A DNA stretch of 64,000 nt from Myxococcales bacterium (GTDB lineage Bacteria > Myxococcota_A > Bradymonadia > UBA7976 > UBA1532), in assembly GCA_020633465.1 (NCBI GenBank), contig JACKDN010000010.1, forward strand, positions 124,001 through 188,000. The letters run 5' to 3'. Position numbers and translations under genes: made by a program. The notes beneath the pieces are model-generated. The model had not been told where the DNA came from and ran no database searches. It saw only the letters and a program-made list of their open reading frames with translations. How positions within the stretch are numbered: position 1 is the stretch's first letter; the number at the start of each line of letters is the position of its first letter. Shown here piece by piece: positions 42,038 through 51,911 of this stretch.

Positions 42038-45000
42038 ATGCGCGCGGCGCTGGTGGGACTGGTGGCGCTCGGCTTGGCGCTGGGCGGCTGTGACGACGGC
42101 GCGGTCGGCAACGGCGGCGCGGACGCGGCGCCGGGCATGGGCGGCGGCGGCGGCAGCGGCGGCACGCCCGGCATGGGCGGCGCCAGCGGAACGCCTGGCA
42201 TGGGCGGCGCGCCCGGCATGGGCGGCGAGGGCGGCGGCGGCGGCACGCCCGGCGTGGGCGGTGACGGCGGCGCGCCAGGCGCGGGTGGCGCTGGCGGTGA
42301 CGGCGGCGCGCCGGGTGCGGGTGGCGCCGGCGGCAGCGGCGGGATCCCGGCATGGGCGGCGCGCGGCGGGAGCGGCGGGACCACCCTGGCATGGGCGGCG
42401 CTGGCGGCGGCACGCCTGGCATGGGCGGCGCCGGCGGCGATCCTGGCGGGGCGGCGCCGGCGGCACGCCCGGCATGGGCGGCGCCGGCGGCACGCCCGGC
42501 ATGGGCGGCAGCGGCGGCGACCCCGGCATGGGCGGCGCCGGCGGCGACCCCGGCATGGGCGGCGCCGGCGGCGATCCCGGCATGGGCGGCGATCCCGGCG
42601 CCGGCGGCATGGGCGGCCAGCCCGGCCCCCAGCTCGAGGCCATCGCCATCGCCCCCGATCGCGTCACCTTCGTCGTCGGCCAGACCGCCGCCTTCCGGGC
42701 GACGGGCAGCTACAGCGACGGCAGCGAGGCCGATCTCACCGCCGAGGTGCAATGGCGCTCGGCCAACCCGGCCATCGCCGCCGTCGGCCCCCGCGATCCC
42801 GACGAGGGCCAGCTGATCGTCGCCCTCGGCGCCGGCCAGACCTCCTTGGCGTGCTCGCTGGGCGCCGTCGTCTGCAGCCCGGCCCTGCTCGAGGTCGAGC
42901 CCATCGAGGTCGTCGCCGTCGAGCTCGAGCCCGACAGCGTCACCCTGCCCCTCGGCGCCTTCCGCGACTTCCGCGCCTTCGCGCGCTTCAACGACGACAA
43001 CCGCGTCGAGGTCACCGACGACGCCACCTGGGCCATCGTGAACCCGCAGATCGCCACGGTGCAGCAGGACGGCCCCGATCGCGGCCGCGTCACCGGCGTC
43101 CTCGAGGGCCAGACCTTCGTCACCGCCAGCTATCAGGACATCGTCTCGCTGCCCGCGCGCGTGCAGATCACCGACAGCCGCCTCGAGGCGCTGACCATCG
43201 CGCCCCTCGACGCCGATCTGCCCCTGGGCCGCGCGCTGCCCTTCACGGCGATGGGCCGCCTGTCCGACGGCAGCGAGCTCGATCTCACCGACGAGGTCGT
43301 CTGGCGGTCGAGCAACGAGGCGGTCGCGGCCTTCGACGGCGCCCCCGGCGTCGCGCGCGGCCTGGCCGAGGGGCAGACCCAAATCACCGCCACCCTGGCC
43401 GACCAGACCAGCGCGCCGACCACGCTCACCGTCGGCCCCACGGCGCTCGACAGCCTCGCCGTCACCGGACCGAACAGCCTGGTCGTGGGCCTCACCGGCG
43501 TCTTCACCGCGACGGCCACCTGGTCGGACGGCGCGCAGACCGAGGTCACCGACCAGGTCGAGTGGCGCTCGTCGGCCGCCGGCATCGCTACCATCCAGTC
43601 GGGCGGCGACACGCCGGGCACCGCGCTGGCCGTGGCCGCCGGCGACACCGACATCACCGCGCGCCTCGCCGGCGTCACGAGCCCGGCCCGCCGGGTCACC
43701 GTCGAGGCCGTCGCGCCCACGCGCATCACGCTGCAGCCCGCCGAGCTCGACCTGCTGGTCGGCGAGGTGCGCCGCTTCACGGCCACCGCCACCTTCAACG
43801 ACGCCAGCAGCCGCGACGTCACGGCCGAGGCCACCTGGTCGAGCGCCAACCCGGCCGTCGTCGCCGCCTCGCCCGACGATCCGGGCCGCGTCGAGGCGCT
43901 GGCCGTGGGCAGCACCCGCGTCACCGCGACGCTGGACGGCCTCGCGGGCGTCGCCGACGTGACCGTGGCCGCGCCCGATGTCGAGCGCGTCGAGGTGCGC
44001 CCAGGCACCGCGACGATCCCCGTCGGCCTCACCCAGCCCTTCACCGCCGTGGCCTTCTTCGGCGACGGCAGCGAGCGCGACGTCACCGCCGAGGCCACCT
44101 GGGCCGTCGACGACGACGTCGTCGCCCGCGTCTCGAACGCCCCGGGCACCCGGGGCGAGGCCACCGCGCTGGCCGTCGGCGAGGCGGGGATCATCGCCAC
44201 CTTCGGCGACGTCGACAGCGCGGCCGCGACGCTCACGGTCGAGGCCGCCGAGCTGATCGCCCTCGCCGTCACCCCCGCCGAGCCCCGCGTCGTCGTCGGC
44301 GACACCCTGCAGCTGACCGCCACCGGCACCTTCTCGGACGATAGCGAGGTGGATCTCACCGGCATGGCCCAGTGGGAGTCGCTGGACACGCAGGTCGCCA
44401 CCGTCTCGAACGTGGCCGGCACGCGCGGCCTGGTCGAGGGCGTGCGCGTCGGCGAGGCCGAGCTGCGCGCGGTCGTCGGCGACGTGCTGTCGCCCGCGAT
44501 CACCGTCACCGTGCTGCCGCCGCCCAACCAGGCGCCGGTGGTGCAGCTGACCTGCGACCGCACCGGCCGCGTGGGCCAGGTGATGGACTTCTCGGCCACG
44601 GCCGAGGATCCCGACGGCCAGGTCACCCGCTTCGTGTGGGACTTCGGCGACGGCAACGACGCCATCGACACCGGCGCCCAGGGCGCGGTCGCCTACACCT
44701 ACGCGCAGAGCGGCAGCTTCCTGGTCGAGCTGTCGGTCTACGACGACGACGGCGATCGCGCCATCGCGCGCTGCAACGTGGTCGTGCAGAGCCAGAGCGC
44801 GCCCACGGTGCGCATCGTGCGGCCCCAGGGCACGCGCGACACCACCCAGGGCGAGGTCATCTCGGTGCTGGTCGACGTGCGGCCGGGCGCCGGCCGCGAC
44901 GTCGGCCGCGTGGCGCTGCTGCTCGACGACGACGAGGTCGCGAGCGACGTCGAGCTGCCCTACGAGATGGACGTGACCGTGCCGCTCGAGGCCGCCTCGG

Positions 45001-48000
45001 GCGCGACGCTGCGCCTCGTGGCCATCGCCGAGGACGACGTCGGCGAGACCGGCCTCAGCGAGCCGGTGCTGCTGAACGTGATCAACGCGCTGCCCGAGGC
45101 GCGCTTCGTCGCCATCCCGGTGGCGCCGCGCCTCATCACCGTCGACGCCAGCGCCGCCACCGACGACACGACCGACCCCGCGCAGCTCGAGGTGCGCTGG
45201 GACTTCGAGGACGACGGCACCTGGGACACCGCCTTCGACACCGCCAAGCAGGCCGCGCACGAGTACCCCGACATCGGCGACTACACCGTGCGCATGGAGG
45301 TGCGCGACAACATCGGCCAGACCAGCCAGACGACGCGCCCGGTCAGCTTCACCGACCAGCAGTTCGTCGCCGGCGACGTCGAGACGACGGTGTGGTTCGG
45401 CACGGTCGTGCTGACCGGCAACGTGCGCGTGCCCGCCGGGCAGACGCTGACCATCGCCGAGGGCACGCAGGTGCTGTTCAGCCGCTTCGACCAGAACGGC
45501 GACGACGTGGGCGACTTCTCGCTGACCATCCAGGGCCAGCTGCTGGTGCAGGGCACCGCCGACAACCCGGTGCTGTTCAGCGTGTTCGAGGAGAACCGCG
45601 GGCCCGACGGCTGGACGCGCGTGGACGTCAGCGGTGCCCAGCCGAGCGCGATCGAGCACGCCGTGTTCGAGTACGGGCACGACGGCCTGCGCATCGGCAA
45701 CGCGAGCACGGTGCGCGACGTGACCGTGCGCTCGATGGGCGGCACCTGCCTGACCCTGACCGGCGCCGACGACGCCACCGTCGAGGACACCCAGGTGCGC
45801 GGCTGCGACATCGGCGTCGTCGTCGGCAACAGCGATCGCGTCACCCTCAGCCGGCTGACCACCGCCGACCACCAGCGCGACGGCCTGCAGGTGAGCGGCA
45901 GCAGCGCCCTCGACACCGCCGACCTCGTCAGCGTCGACAACGGCGGGCTCGGCGGCCTGATGACCGACTCGACCGGCACCCTGCTGCGCCCGGTCGTCGA
46001 CCGCAACGGCGGCGCCGGCCTGTGGTTCCGCAACAGCAGCTTCGCGACGACCGACGGCTCGCTGCAGCGCAACGGCGGCGCCGGCGTGCGCTACAGCGGC
46101 AGCAGCAACGGCGAGCTGCGCCGCATGCAGATCGTCGAGAACGCGCGCGAAGGCGTGTCGGTCGAGCCGAACGGCGCGACGAACCCCGGCGTCGTGGTCC
46201 AGCGCAACAACATCTTCGCCAACGGCACGACCGGCACCGACCTCGTCGAGACGGTCAGCACCGCCGGCGTCCTGACAGCCAGCGCCACCAGCAACAGCGG
46301 CGACAACACCTCGGGGGTCTACACGGCGCCCGCCGGCGCGACCATCCTGGCGGCGCTGCTCGACTTCGACGAGCCGGGCAGCGGCAGCGGCTACCTCTAC
46401 AACGCCGACAACAACAGCGTCCTGCGCTCGTACAGCAACGACGCGAACGAGTGGTACACCGTGCCCGCCGGCGTCACGCGCCTGCGCGTGCGCGCCACCT
46501 ACAGCTGCTGCGGCGGCACCCAGCGCATGCGCGTGGTCAGCGTCGTGCTGCGGCGCGGCGACGAGGCGCCCAAGCAGGTGGTCGTCGCCCGCACCAGCGG
46601 CACGCTGGACCTGCGCGCCAACTACTTCGGCCGCTACCCGGACGTGCTGGGCGAGCTGGCCCTGTCGCCGGCCACCGGCGCCAACCTGCAGGGCTACGTG
46701 GGGGTGGCCTTCGACGACGCCTGGGACACCGACCCGTACTACGGCAGCGAGCCCATCGCGGCGGGCACCGTCTGGTCGGGCACGGTCTACGTCAGCGGCG
46801 ACGTGGTCGTGCCGGGCGGCGCCGATCTGACCGTCGAGGCCGGCACGCAGGTGCTCGTCGCCCCCACCGATCAGGACCGAAACGGCGTGGGCGACTACCT
46901 CGTCGACGCGGTCGGCCCGCTGACCGTGGCCGGCGAGGCCGAGGCGCCCGTGGTGTTCACCGTCGACGATCCCGCGCCCGACGGCCCGCTGCGGGTCAGC
47001 GACTGGGAGCGCCTGCGCGTCGGCGCCGGCTCGACCCTGGCCCACCTGACCATCGAGCGCGCGCAGATCGGCCTGCACGTCAACGGCGCCAGCGCCATCA
47101 GCGACCTCACCGTGCGCCGCAGCCGCGCCGGCGTGCTGGTGAGCGCGGGCGGGGCCACCCTGGACCGCGTCACGCTGATGGACGTGAAGCACACCGCGCT
47201 CGACCTCGACGCGCCGGCCGCGATCACCGACGCCTACGTGCAGTTCGCCGGCGGCGTGCGCTGCAACGACGACGACGGATGCGCGCGCGGCGAGCTGTGC
47301 GAGCAGAACCGCTGCGTCGACCCCACCCAGCCGAACGGCACCGCCCGCGGCGTCGACGTCGCCAGCCAGGGCAGCGCCCTGCAGTACGTCGACGTCAGCG
47401 ACAGCCGCGACGACGGTGTCTTCCTCGCGCCCGGCGCGCAGGCCGCCATCACCGACTGCGTGATCTCGTTCAACGACCGCGCCGGCGTGTACCTCGACAG
47501 CCGCGCCAACACCCAGCCGATGCTGACCCTCAACGGCTGCAACCTGTTCGGCAACGCGGCCGAGGGCGGCCCCGGCGCCGCGTACGCCGAGCAGATCAGC
47601 ACCGCGGCCATCCTGACGGCCAGCGCCACCAGCAACAGCGGCGACAACTCGTCCGCCGTCTGGACGCCCCCCGAGGGCACGACGATGCTCGAGGCGCTGA
47701 CCGACTTCGACGAGCCCGGCTCGGGCAGCGGCTACCTGTACAACGCGGGCAACAACAGCGTCCTCGCGTCGTACAGCAACGACGGCGGCGAGTGGGTGGG
47801 CCTGGCCGCCAGCGTGCCCAGCCTGCGCGTGCGCGCCACCTACAGCTGCTGCGGCGGCACCCAGCGCATGCGGGTGACCAACGTGCGGGTCCAGGGCGGC
47901 GGCCTCGCCGACGTCCAGCTGTCGGCCAGCGTCTTCGCCGCCGGCCGCGTCGACGCCCGCCGCAACTGGTGGGGCGGCCCCACGCCCCAGGGCGCCTTCT

Positions 48001-48083
48001 ACGAGGCCACCGTGGGCGCCGTCGACGTCCAGGAGTGGGCCCCCGTCGCCCGCCCCGCCAACGCGGTCGGCCCCCGCTTCTGA
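42038..48083 (+). CDS. Giant Gly-linker lipoprotein: seven BIG2-like repeats, PKD domains and parallel beta-helix; frame breaks in linker
   Basis: Start ATG at 42038, RBS GGAGG 7 bases upstream, lipobox ALGGC. The linker (about 42122-42621) changes frame several times between 42340 and 42460, and the body is in a different frame from the start codon. As given, the protein would be truncated or scrambled. The body after 42621 is regular. Seven Ig-like BIG2 repeats of about 85-90 residues come first, each with 'F.A...SDGS..DLT....W.S.N...A'. Then a PKD domain ('DFSATAEDPDGQVTRFVWDFGDG'), an Ig-like domain and a second PKD. A long right-handed beta-helix follows ('VRDVTVRSMGGTCLTLTGADD'). Two inserted copies of a small Cys-Cys domain carry 'RATYSCCGGTQRMRV'. 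Predicted surface adhesin or scaffold. Confidence 0.72.
42122..42621 (+). repeat. Gly-rich coding repeat array of the 42038 lipoprotein
   Basis: Units such as ggcgccggcggc-gatcccggcatg recur at 15-27 bp intervals. Phase breaks of one or two bases occur near 42345, 42390, 42405 and 42450. Confidence 0.8.
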
Positions 48084-48110
48084 CCGCGGCCCTTGCGGGC
48101 GCGGCGGTCA
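48081..48110 (+). terminator. Hairpin overlapping the stop of the giant lipoprotein
   Basis: TGACCGC at 48081-48087 pairs with GCGGTCA at 48104-48110, enclosing a smaller CCC-TTGC-GGG hairpin. It is placed directly at the stop and 67 bp before dapA. No U-run. Probably ends or attenuates the upstream transcript. Confidence 0.5.
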
Positions 48111-48177
48111 CGCGCCAGAGTGCGCGCGTCATCGCCCGCTCGCCCCGCGGTGAGCGGCCAGCCCCGCGAGGTGCTCC

Positions 48178-49092
48178 ATGAGCCTGCTGCCCAAAGCCCG
48201 CTTCGGCCGTGTGCTGACCGCCATGGTCACCCCCTTCGACGATCAGGGCCGCCTCGACCTGAAGGCCGCCCAGCAGCTCGCCCGGTGGCTGTTGGACCAG
48301 GGCAACGACGGCCTGGTGCTGAACGGCACCACCGGCGAGTCGCCCACGCTGACCGCCGAAGAGAGCCTCGACCTGTTCCGCGCCGTGCGCGAGGCCACCG
48401 ACGCCCCGCTGCTCGCGGGCACCGGCTCGAACGACACCGCCCACGCCATCAAGATGACCAAGGCGGCCACCGCCATCGGCGTCGACGGCGTGATGCTGGT
48501 GGCGCCCTACTACAACAAGCCCTCGCAGGCGGGCCTCGAGCGCCACTTCCGCCTGGTGGCCGAGGCCACCGACCTGCCGGTCATCCTCTACGACATCCCG
48601 GGCCGCACCGGCCGCAAGGTCGAGACGTCGACGATCCTGACGCTGGCCAACGAGGTGCCCAACCTCGTCGGCCTGAAGGACGCCGCGGGCAACCCGGGCG
48701 AGACGGGCCGCGTGGCCGCCGGCGCGCCCGCGGGCTTCCAGATCTACAGCGGCGACGACGCCCAGACGCTGCCCCTGCTGGCCATCGGCGCGGTGGGCGT
48801 CATCAGCGTCGCGGGCCACTGGTGCGCGCGCGCCTTCGGCGACATGATCCGCGCCTTCGACGCGGGCGACCTGACGCGCGCCCGGCAGCTCAACGCCGCC
48901 ATGCTGCCGTCGTTCCGCTTCGAGACCAGCGACGCCGCGCCCAACCCGGTGCCCAGCAAGGCCATGCTGCGCACGCTGGGCCAGCCCGTGGGCCACTGCC
49001 GCCCGCCCATGGGCCCCACGCCCGACGGCCTCGAGGACGAGGCCCGCCGCGTCTACGCCGCCCTGCAGGACGCCACCGCCGCCGCGCGCTGA
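48178..49092 (+). CDS. dapA: 4-hydroxy-tetrahydrodipicolinate synthase
   Basis: 304 residues. Condenses pyruvate with aspartate semialdehyde, the first step of the lysine/diaminopimelate branch. Key residues are in place: NGTTGES at 49-55 (dicarboxylate-binding Thr-Thr), Tyr138 in 'LYDIPGRTG' and the Schiff-base Lys167 in 'GLKDAAGN'. 'YSGDDAQTLPLLAIGAVGVISV' completes the barrel. The C-terminal 'NPVPSKAMLRTLGQ' matches the bacterial enzyme rather than the related NanA or KDG aldolase branches. ATG at 48178. Monocistronic in appearance, with fhs following after a 231 bp gap. Confidence 0.95.
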   Translation: MSLLPKARFGRVLTAMVTPFDDQGRLDLKAAQQLARWLLDQGNDGLVLNGTTGESPTLTAEESLDLFRAVREATDAPLLAGTGSNDTAHAIKMTKAATAIGVDGVMLVAPYYNKPSQAGLERHFRLVAEATDLPVILYDIPGRTGRKVETSTILTLANEVPNLVGLKDAAGNPGETGRVAAGAPAGFQIYSGDDAQTLPLLAIGAVGVISVAGHWCARAFGDMIRAFDAGDLTRARQLNAAMLPSFRFETSDAAPNPVPSKAMLRTLGQPVGHCRPPMGPTPDGLEDEARRVYAALQDATAAAR

Positions 49093-49140
49093 CCGGCGTT
49101 CGCCCTTTAACCACGCCGCGTCCGAGACTACCCTACGGCC

Positions 49141-49290
49141 CCCAACGAGACTGTTGGGCACCGAGGGGTCGAGCAGGGTGCGTCACCGAAAGCTCGGATC
49201 AAGGCGCGGAAGCATGACGATACCCAGCGGTATCGCCTTGCTTTCGCAACGCCGAGCCGAGCATTCGGGGGCGTGCACTGCGAAGTGCCC
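49141..49290 (+). promoter_or_regulatory. Structured leader upstream of fhs, candidate riboswitch or attenuator
   Basis: At least four stems can be drawn. CCCAAC/GTTGGG is at 49141-49158. GCTCGG (49192-49197) pairs with CCGAGC (49257-49262) and encloses a long arm: GCGGAAGCA (49206-49214) with TGCTTTCGC (49239-49247), then GATACC/GGTATC around a CAGC loop. GCACT/AGTGC at 49275-49288 forms a last hairpin before the RBS GAGGAGG at about 49313. Fhs genes in other bacteria are often controlled by ZTP (pfl) riboswitches. The ZTP consensus, including its 3' CGCCUGGGCA-like element, is not visible here, so the class is unassigned. Confidence 0.5.
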
Positions 49291-49323
49291 CGAGTGCCCG
49301 ACAGGCTCATAGAGGAGGCCGTG

Positions 49324-50988
49324 ATGACCTACCCCCGCACCGACATCGAGATCGCCCGCTCCGTGAAGCTGCGCCCCATCGGTGAGGTGGCCGCGCGCCT
49401 GGATCTCGAGCCCGACGACCTGCACCTTTACGGCCCCTACAAGGCCAAGCTCGACCCGGCGCTCGACCGCGGGCGCCAGGGCAAGCTGGTGCTGGTCACC
49501 GCCATCAACCCGACGCGCGCCGGCGAGGGCAAGACCACCTGCACCGTCGGGCTGGGTCAGGCGCTGTGGCACCTGGGCCACCGCTCGGTCATCGCGCTGC
49601 GCGAGCCCTCGCTCGGGCCCTGCATGGGCGTCAAGGGCGGGGCCACCGGCGGCGGCTGGTCGCAGGTGCTGCCCATGGAGGACATCAACCTGCACTTCAC
49701 GGGCGACCTGCACGCCATCACCGCCGCGCACAACCTGCTGGCGGCCATGGCCGACAACGCGCTGCACCACGGCACGACCGACCTCGATCCGCGGCGGGTG
49801 ACCTGGAAGCGCGTGCAGGACGTCAACGACCGCGCGCTGCGGCACCTGGTCGCGGGCCTGGGCGATCGCACCGACGGCGTGCCGCGCCAGACCGGCTTCG
49901 ACATCACCGCCGCCAGCGAGGTGATGGCCGCCCTGTGCCTGGCCACCGACCTCGACGACCTGCGCGCCCGCATGGGCCGCTTCGTCGTGGGCTACACCGC
50001 CGAGCGCGAGCCGGTCACCGCCGCCGATCTGGGCGCCGCGGGCGCGATGACCGCCTTGCTGCGCGACGCCTTCCGCCCGAACCTGGTGCAGACCCTCGAG
50101 GGCACGCCCGCCATCATCCACGGCGGCCCCTTCGCGAACATCGCCCACGGCACCAACAGCGTGGTCGCCACGCGCATGGCGCTGCGGCTGGCCGACTACG
50201 TGCTGACCGAGGCCGGCTTCGGCGCCGATCTGGGCGCCGAGAAGTTCTTCGACATCGTCAGCCGCCAGTCCGGCTTCGCGCCGCGCGCCGTCGTGCTGGT
50301 GGCCACGGTGCGCGCGCTGAAGCTGAACGGCAGCGCCGACGCCGACGACCTGGCGACGCCCGACGTCGCCGCCCTCGAGCGCGGCCTGTGCAACCTGGAC
50401 CACCACATCGAGCTGCTGCAGCGCTTCGGCGTGCCCACGCTGGTGATGCTGAATCGATTCAGCACCGACGGCGACGACGAGGTCGCGCGCCTGCGCGCCC
50501 ACTGCGAGGCCAAGGGCGCGCGCTTCGCCGAGGCCGACGTGTGGGCCGGCGGCGGCGAGGGCGCGCTCGACGCGGCGCGCGCGCTGGTCGAGCTGGCCGA
50601 CGCCGGCGACGGCCGCTTCACCCCGCTGTACGACCTCGAAGACAGCCCCGAAGAGAAGATCCGCAAGGTGGCCCAGGCCGCCTACGGCGCCGCCGACGTG
50701 GCCTTCACCGCTCAGGCCCGCCGCGACCTGCGCCAGGCGCGCGCGCTGGGCATGGCGAACGCGCCGGTGTGCATCGCGAAGACGCCGGCCTCGCTGAGCG
50801 ACGATCCGAAGCGCCTGGGGCGGCCGACGGGCTTCACGCTCACCGTGCGCGAGGTGGTCGCCTGCGCGGGCGCGGGCTTCCTCGTGCCCATCACCGGCGA
50901 TCTGATGCGCATGCCGGGCCTGCCCAAGCGCCCCGCCGCGCTGAGCATCGACGTCGACGCCGACGGCCAGATCACCGGCCTGGCCTGA
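49324..50988 (+). CDS. fhs: Formate-tetrahydrofolate ligase
   Basis: 554 residues, the normal length. ATP-dependent synthesis of 10-formyl-THF from formate, feeding purine and one-carbon metabolism or the methyl branch of the acetyl-CoA pathway. P-loop PTRAGEGKTT at 63-72, 'LREPSLGPCMGVKGGATGGGWSQVLPMEDINLHFTGD', 'TPAIIHGGPFANIAHGTNS' and 'KTPASLSDDP' are family signatures. The start is the ATG at 49324, 5 bases after GAGGAGG; a GTG three bases upstream is possible but too close to the RBS. It is preceded by a structured leader. Its stop is 3 bp from the convergent uspA-like stop. Confidence 0.96.
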   Translation: MTYPRTDIEIARSVKLRPIGEVAARLDLEPDDLHLYGPYKAKLDPALDRGRQGKLVLVTAINPTRAGEGKTTCTVGLGQALWHLGHRSVIALREPSLGPCMGVKGGATGGGWSQVLPMEDINLHFTGDLHAITAAHNLLAAMADNALHHGTTDLDPRRVTWKRVQDVNDRALRHLVAGLGDRTDGVPRQTGFDITAASEVMAALCLATDLDDLRARMGRFVVGYTAEREPVTAADLGAAGAMTALLRDAFRPNLVQTLEGTPAIIHGGPFANIAHGTNSVVATRMALRLADYVLTEAGFGADLGAEKFFDIVSRQSGFAPRAVVLVATVRALKLNGSADADDLATPDVAALERGLCNLDHHIELLQRFGVPTLVMLNRFSTDGDDEVARLRAHCEAKGARFAEADVWAGGGEGALDAARALVELADAGDGRFTPLYDLEDSPEEKIRKVAQAAYGAADVAFTAQARRDLRQARALGMANAPVCIAKTPASLSDDPKRLGRPTGFTLTVREVVACAGAGFLVPITGDLMRMPGLPKRPAALSIDVDADGQITGLA

Positions 50989-50991
50989 CGG

Positions 50992-51429
50992 TCAGTCCGC
51001 GGGGCTGCGCACCAGCAGGACCGGGCACGTGGCCGTGCGGGCCACCCGATCGGCCACCGACCCCAGCAGCAGCCGCGACAGGCCCGTGCGCCCGTGCGAG
51101 GGGATCACGATCAGATCCACGCTCAGCGTCTCGGCGACGCTGACGATCTCCTCGGCGGGCGCGCCGGTGGTGACGTGAGCCTTGACGCCCTCGAGGTTCG
51201 ACTCGGCCAGCCACGCCAGCAGCCGGTGACGGGCCGACTCCAGATCCACCTGCGCGGGATCCTCGCCCCAGACGATGCCCGGCTGATCGGGATCGATGAC
51301 GGGCACGACGTGCAGGACGTGGATCTCGGAGACGTCGTGGATGGTCTCGGCGGCCTCGGCGACGGCGCGACGGGCCGCGTCCGAGAAGTCGGTGGGGACG
51401 AGCACACGGTTGGGTCGAAGCCAGCTCAT
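50992..51429 (-). CDS. Universal stress protein (UspA family)
   Basis: 145 residues. Starts 'VLVPTDFSDAARRAVAEAAE', the UspA beta1-helix pattern. 'DLIVIPSHGRTGLSRLLLGSVADRVARTATCPVLLVR' contains the ATP-binding G-x2-G-x9-G-[ST] signature in the form G-R-T-G-x9-G-S. Probably an ATP-binding single-domain Usp that forms dimers. The ATG at 51429 has GGAGG upstream. It shares a 179 bp divergent region with the ribbon-helix-helix gene at 51609. Confidence 0.93.
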   Translation of the reverse strand: MSWLRPNRVLVPTDFSDAARRAVAEAAETIHDVSEIHVLHVVPVIDPDQPGIVWGEDPAQVDLESARHRLLAWLAESNLEGVKAHVTTGAPAEEIVSVAETLSVDLIVIPSHGRTGLSRLLLGSVADRVARTATCPVLLVRSPAD

Positions 51430-51608
51430 CGGAACCTCCAGTGCCGCCCCAACCCTACCAACGCCGCCCGCGCCGGGCGAGGCCGATGCACGGCGCGAGC
51501 AAGGGTCTCGCACTTTCTGCGACATCCCTTTGGCCGACCGCGTCGCGAGCCGCTAGAATCGCTGCGCACACCCGGTTGATGGCCCAGTGAGAGGCCCTTG
51601 GGGGGAAG

Positions 51609-51821
51609 ATGGCCTGCAACGTGATCGCGATCGACGAGGACGACGACCTCTGGCTCGCCGAGATGGCACAGAAGGAAGGCATCCCGAAGACGCACCTCAT
51701 CCGCCGCGCGGTGCGCCAGTACCGCGAGCAGTTCGACGGCGACAGCGTCTCCCTCGAGGCCCTGCTGCTGTCCACCCCCGCCCTCTGGGTCGACCCCCAG
51801 CCCGGTGAGCCCGAGGTCTGA
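51609..51821 (+). CDS. Ribbon-helix-helix-like small protein
   Basis: 70 residues, no signal. The N-terminal strand 'NVIAIDEDDDLWLAEMA' followed by two helices ('QKEGIPKTHLIRRAVRQYREQF') has the CopG/Arc ribbon-helix-helix outline, with the turn at G-I-P-K-T. The C-terminal tail is Pro/Leu-rich. Such proteins are DNA-binding repressors or antitoxins. It lies 90 bp upstream of the AAA ATPase on the same strand and could control that module. RBS GGGGGGA precedes the ATG. Confidence 0.65.
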   Translation: MACNVIAIDEDDDLWLAEMAQKEGIPKTHLIRRAVRQYREQFDGDSVSLEALLLSTPALWVDPQPGEPEV

Positions 51822-51911
51822 GGCCCGCGGCCTGAGCCCCCGAGCCGAGCCCAGCAGCGTCGGCAGCCCCGCCGGCTTGCCCCGCCCTCGCGCCCGTGCC
51901 AGATTCGGCGC

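Noticed and set aside
42122..42621. Gly-linker repeat arrays as possible CRISPR arrays
   Set aside because: Units are short, in-frame and coding, with no unique spacers and no cas genes.
49141..49323. Direct assignment of the fhs leader to the ZTP (pfl) riboswitch
   Set aside because: The conserved 3' element and core ligand-binding strings of ZTP RNAs were not found; only the gene context fits.
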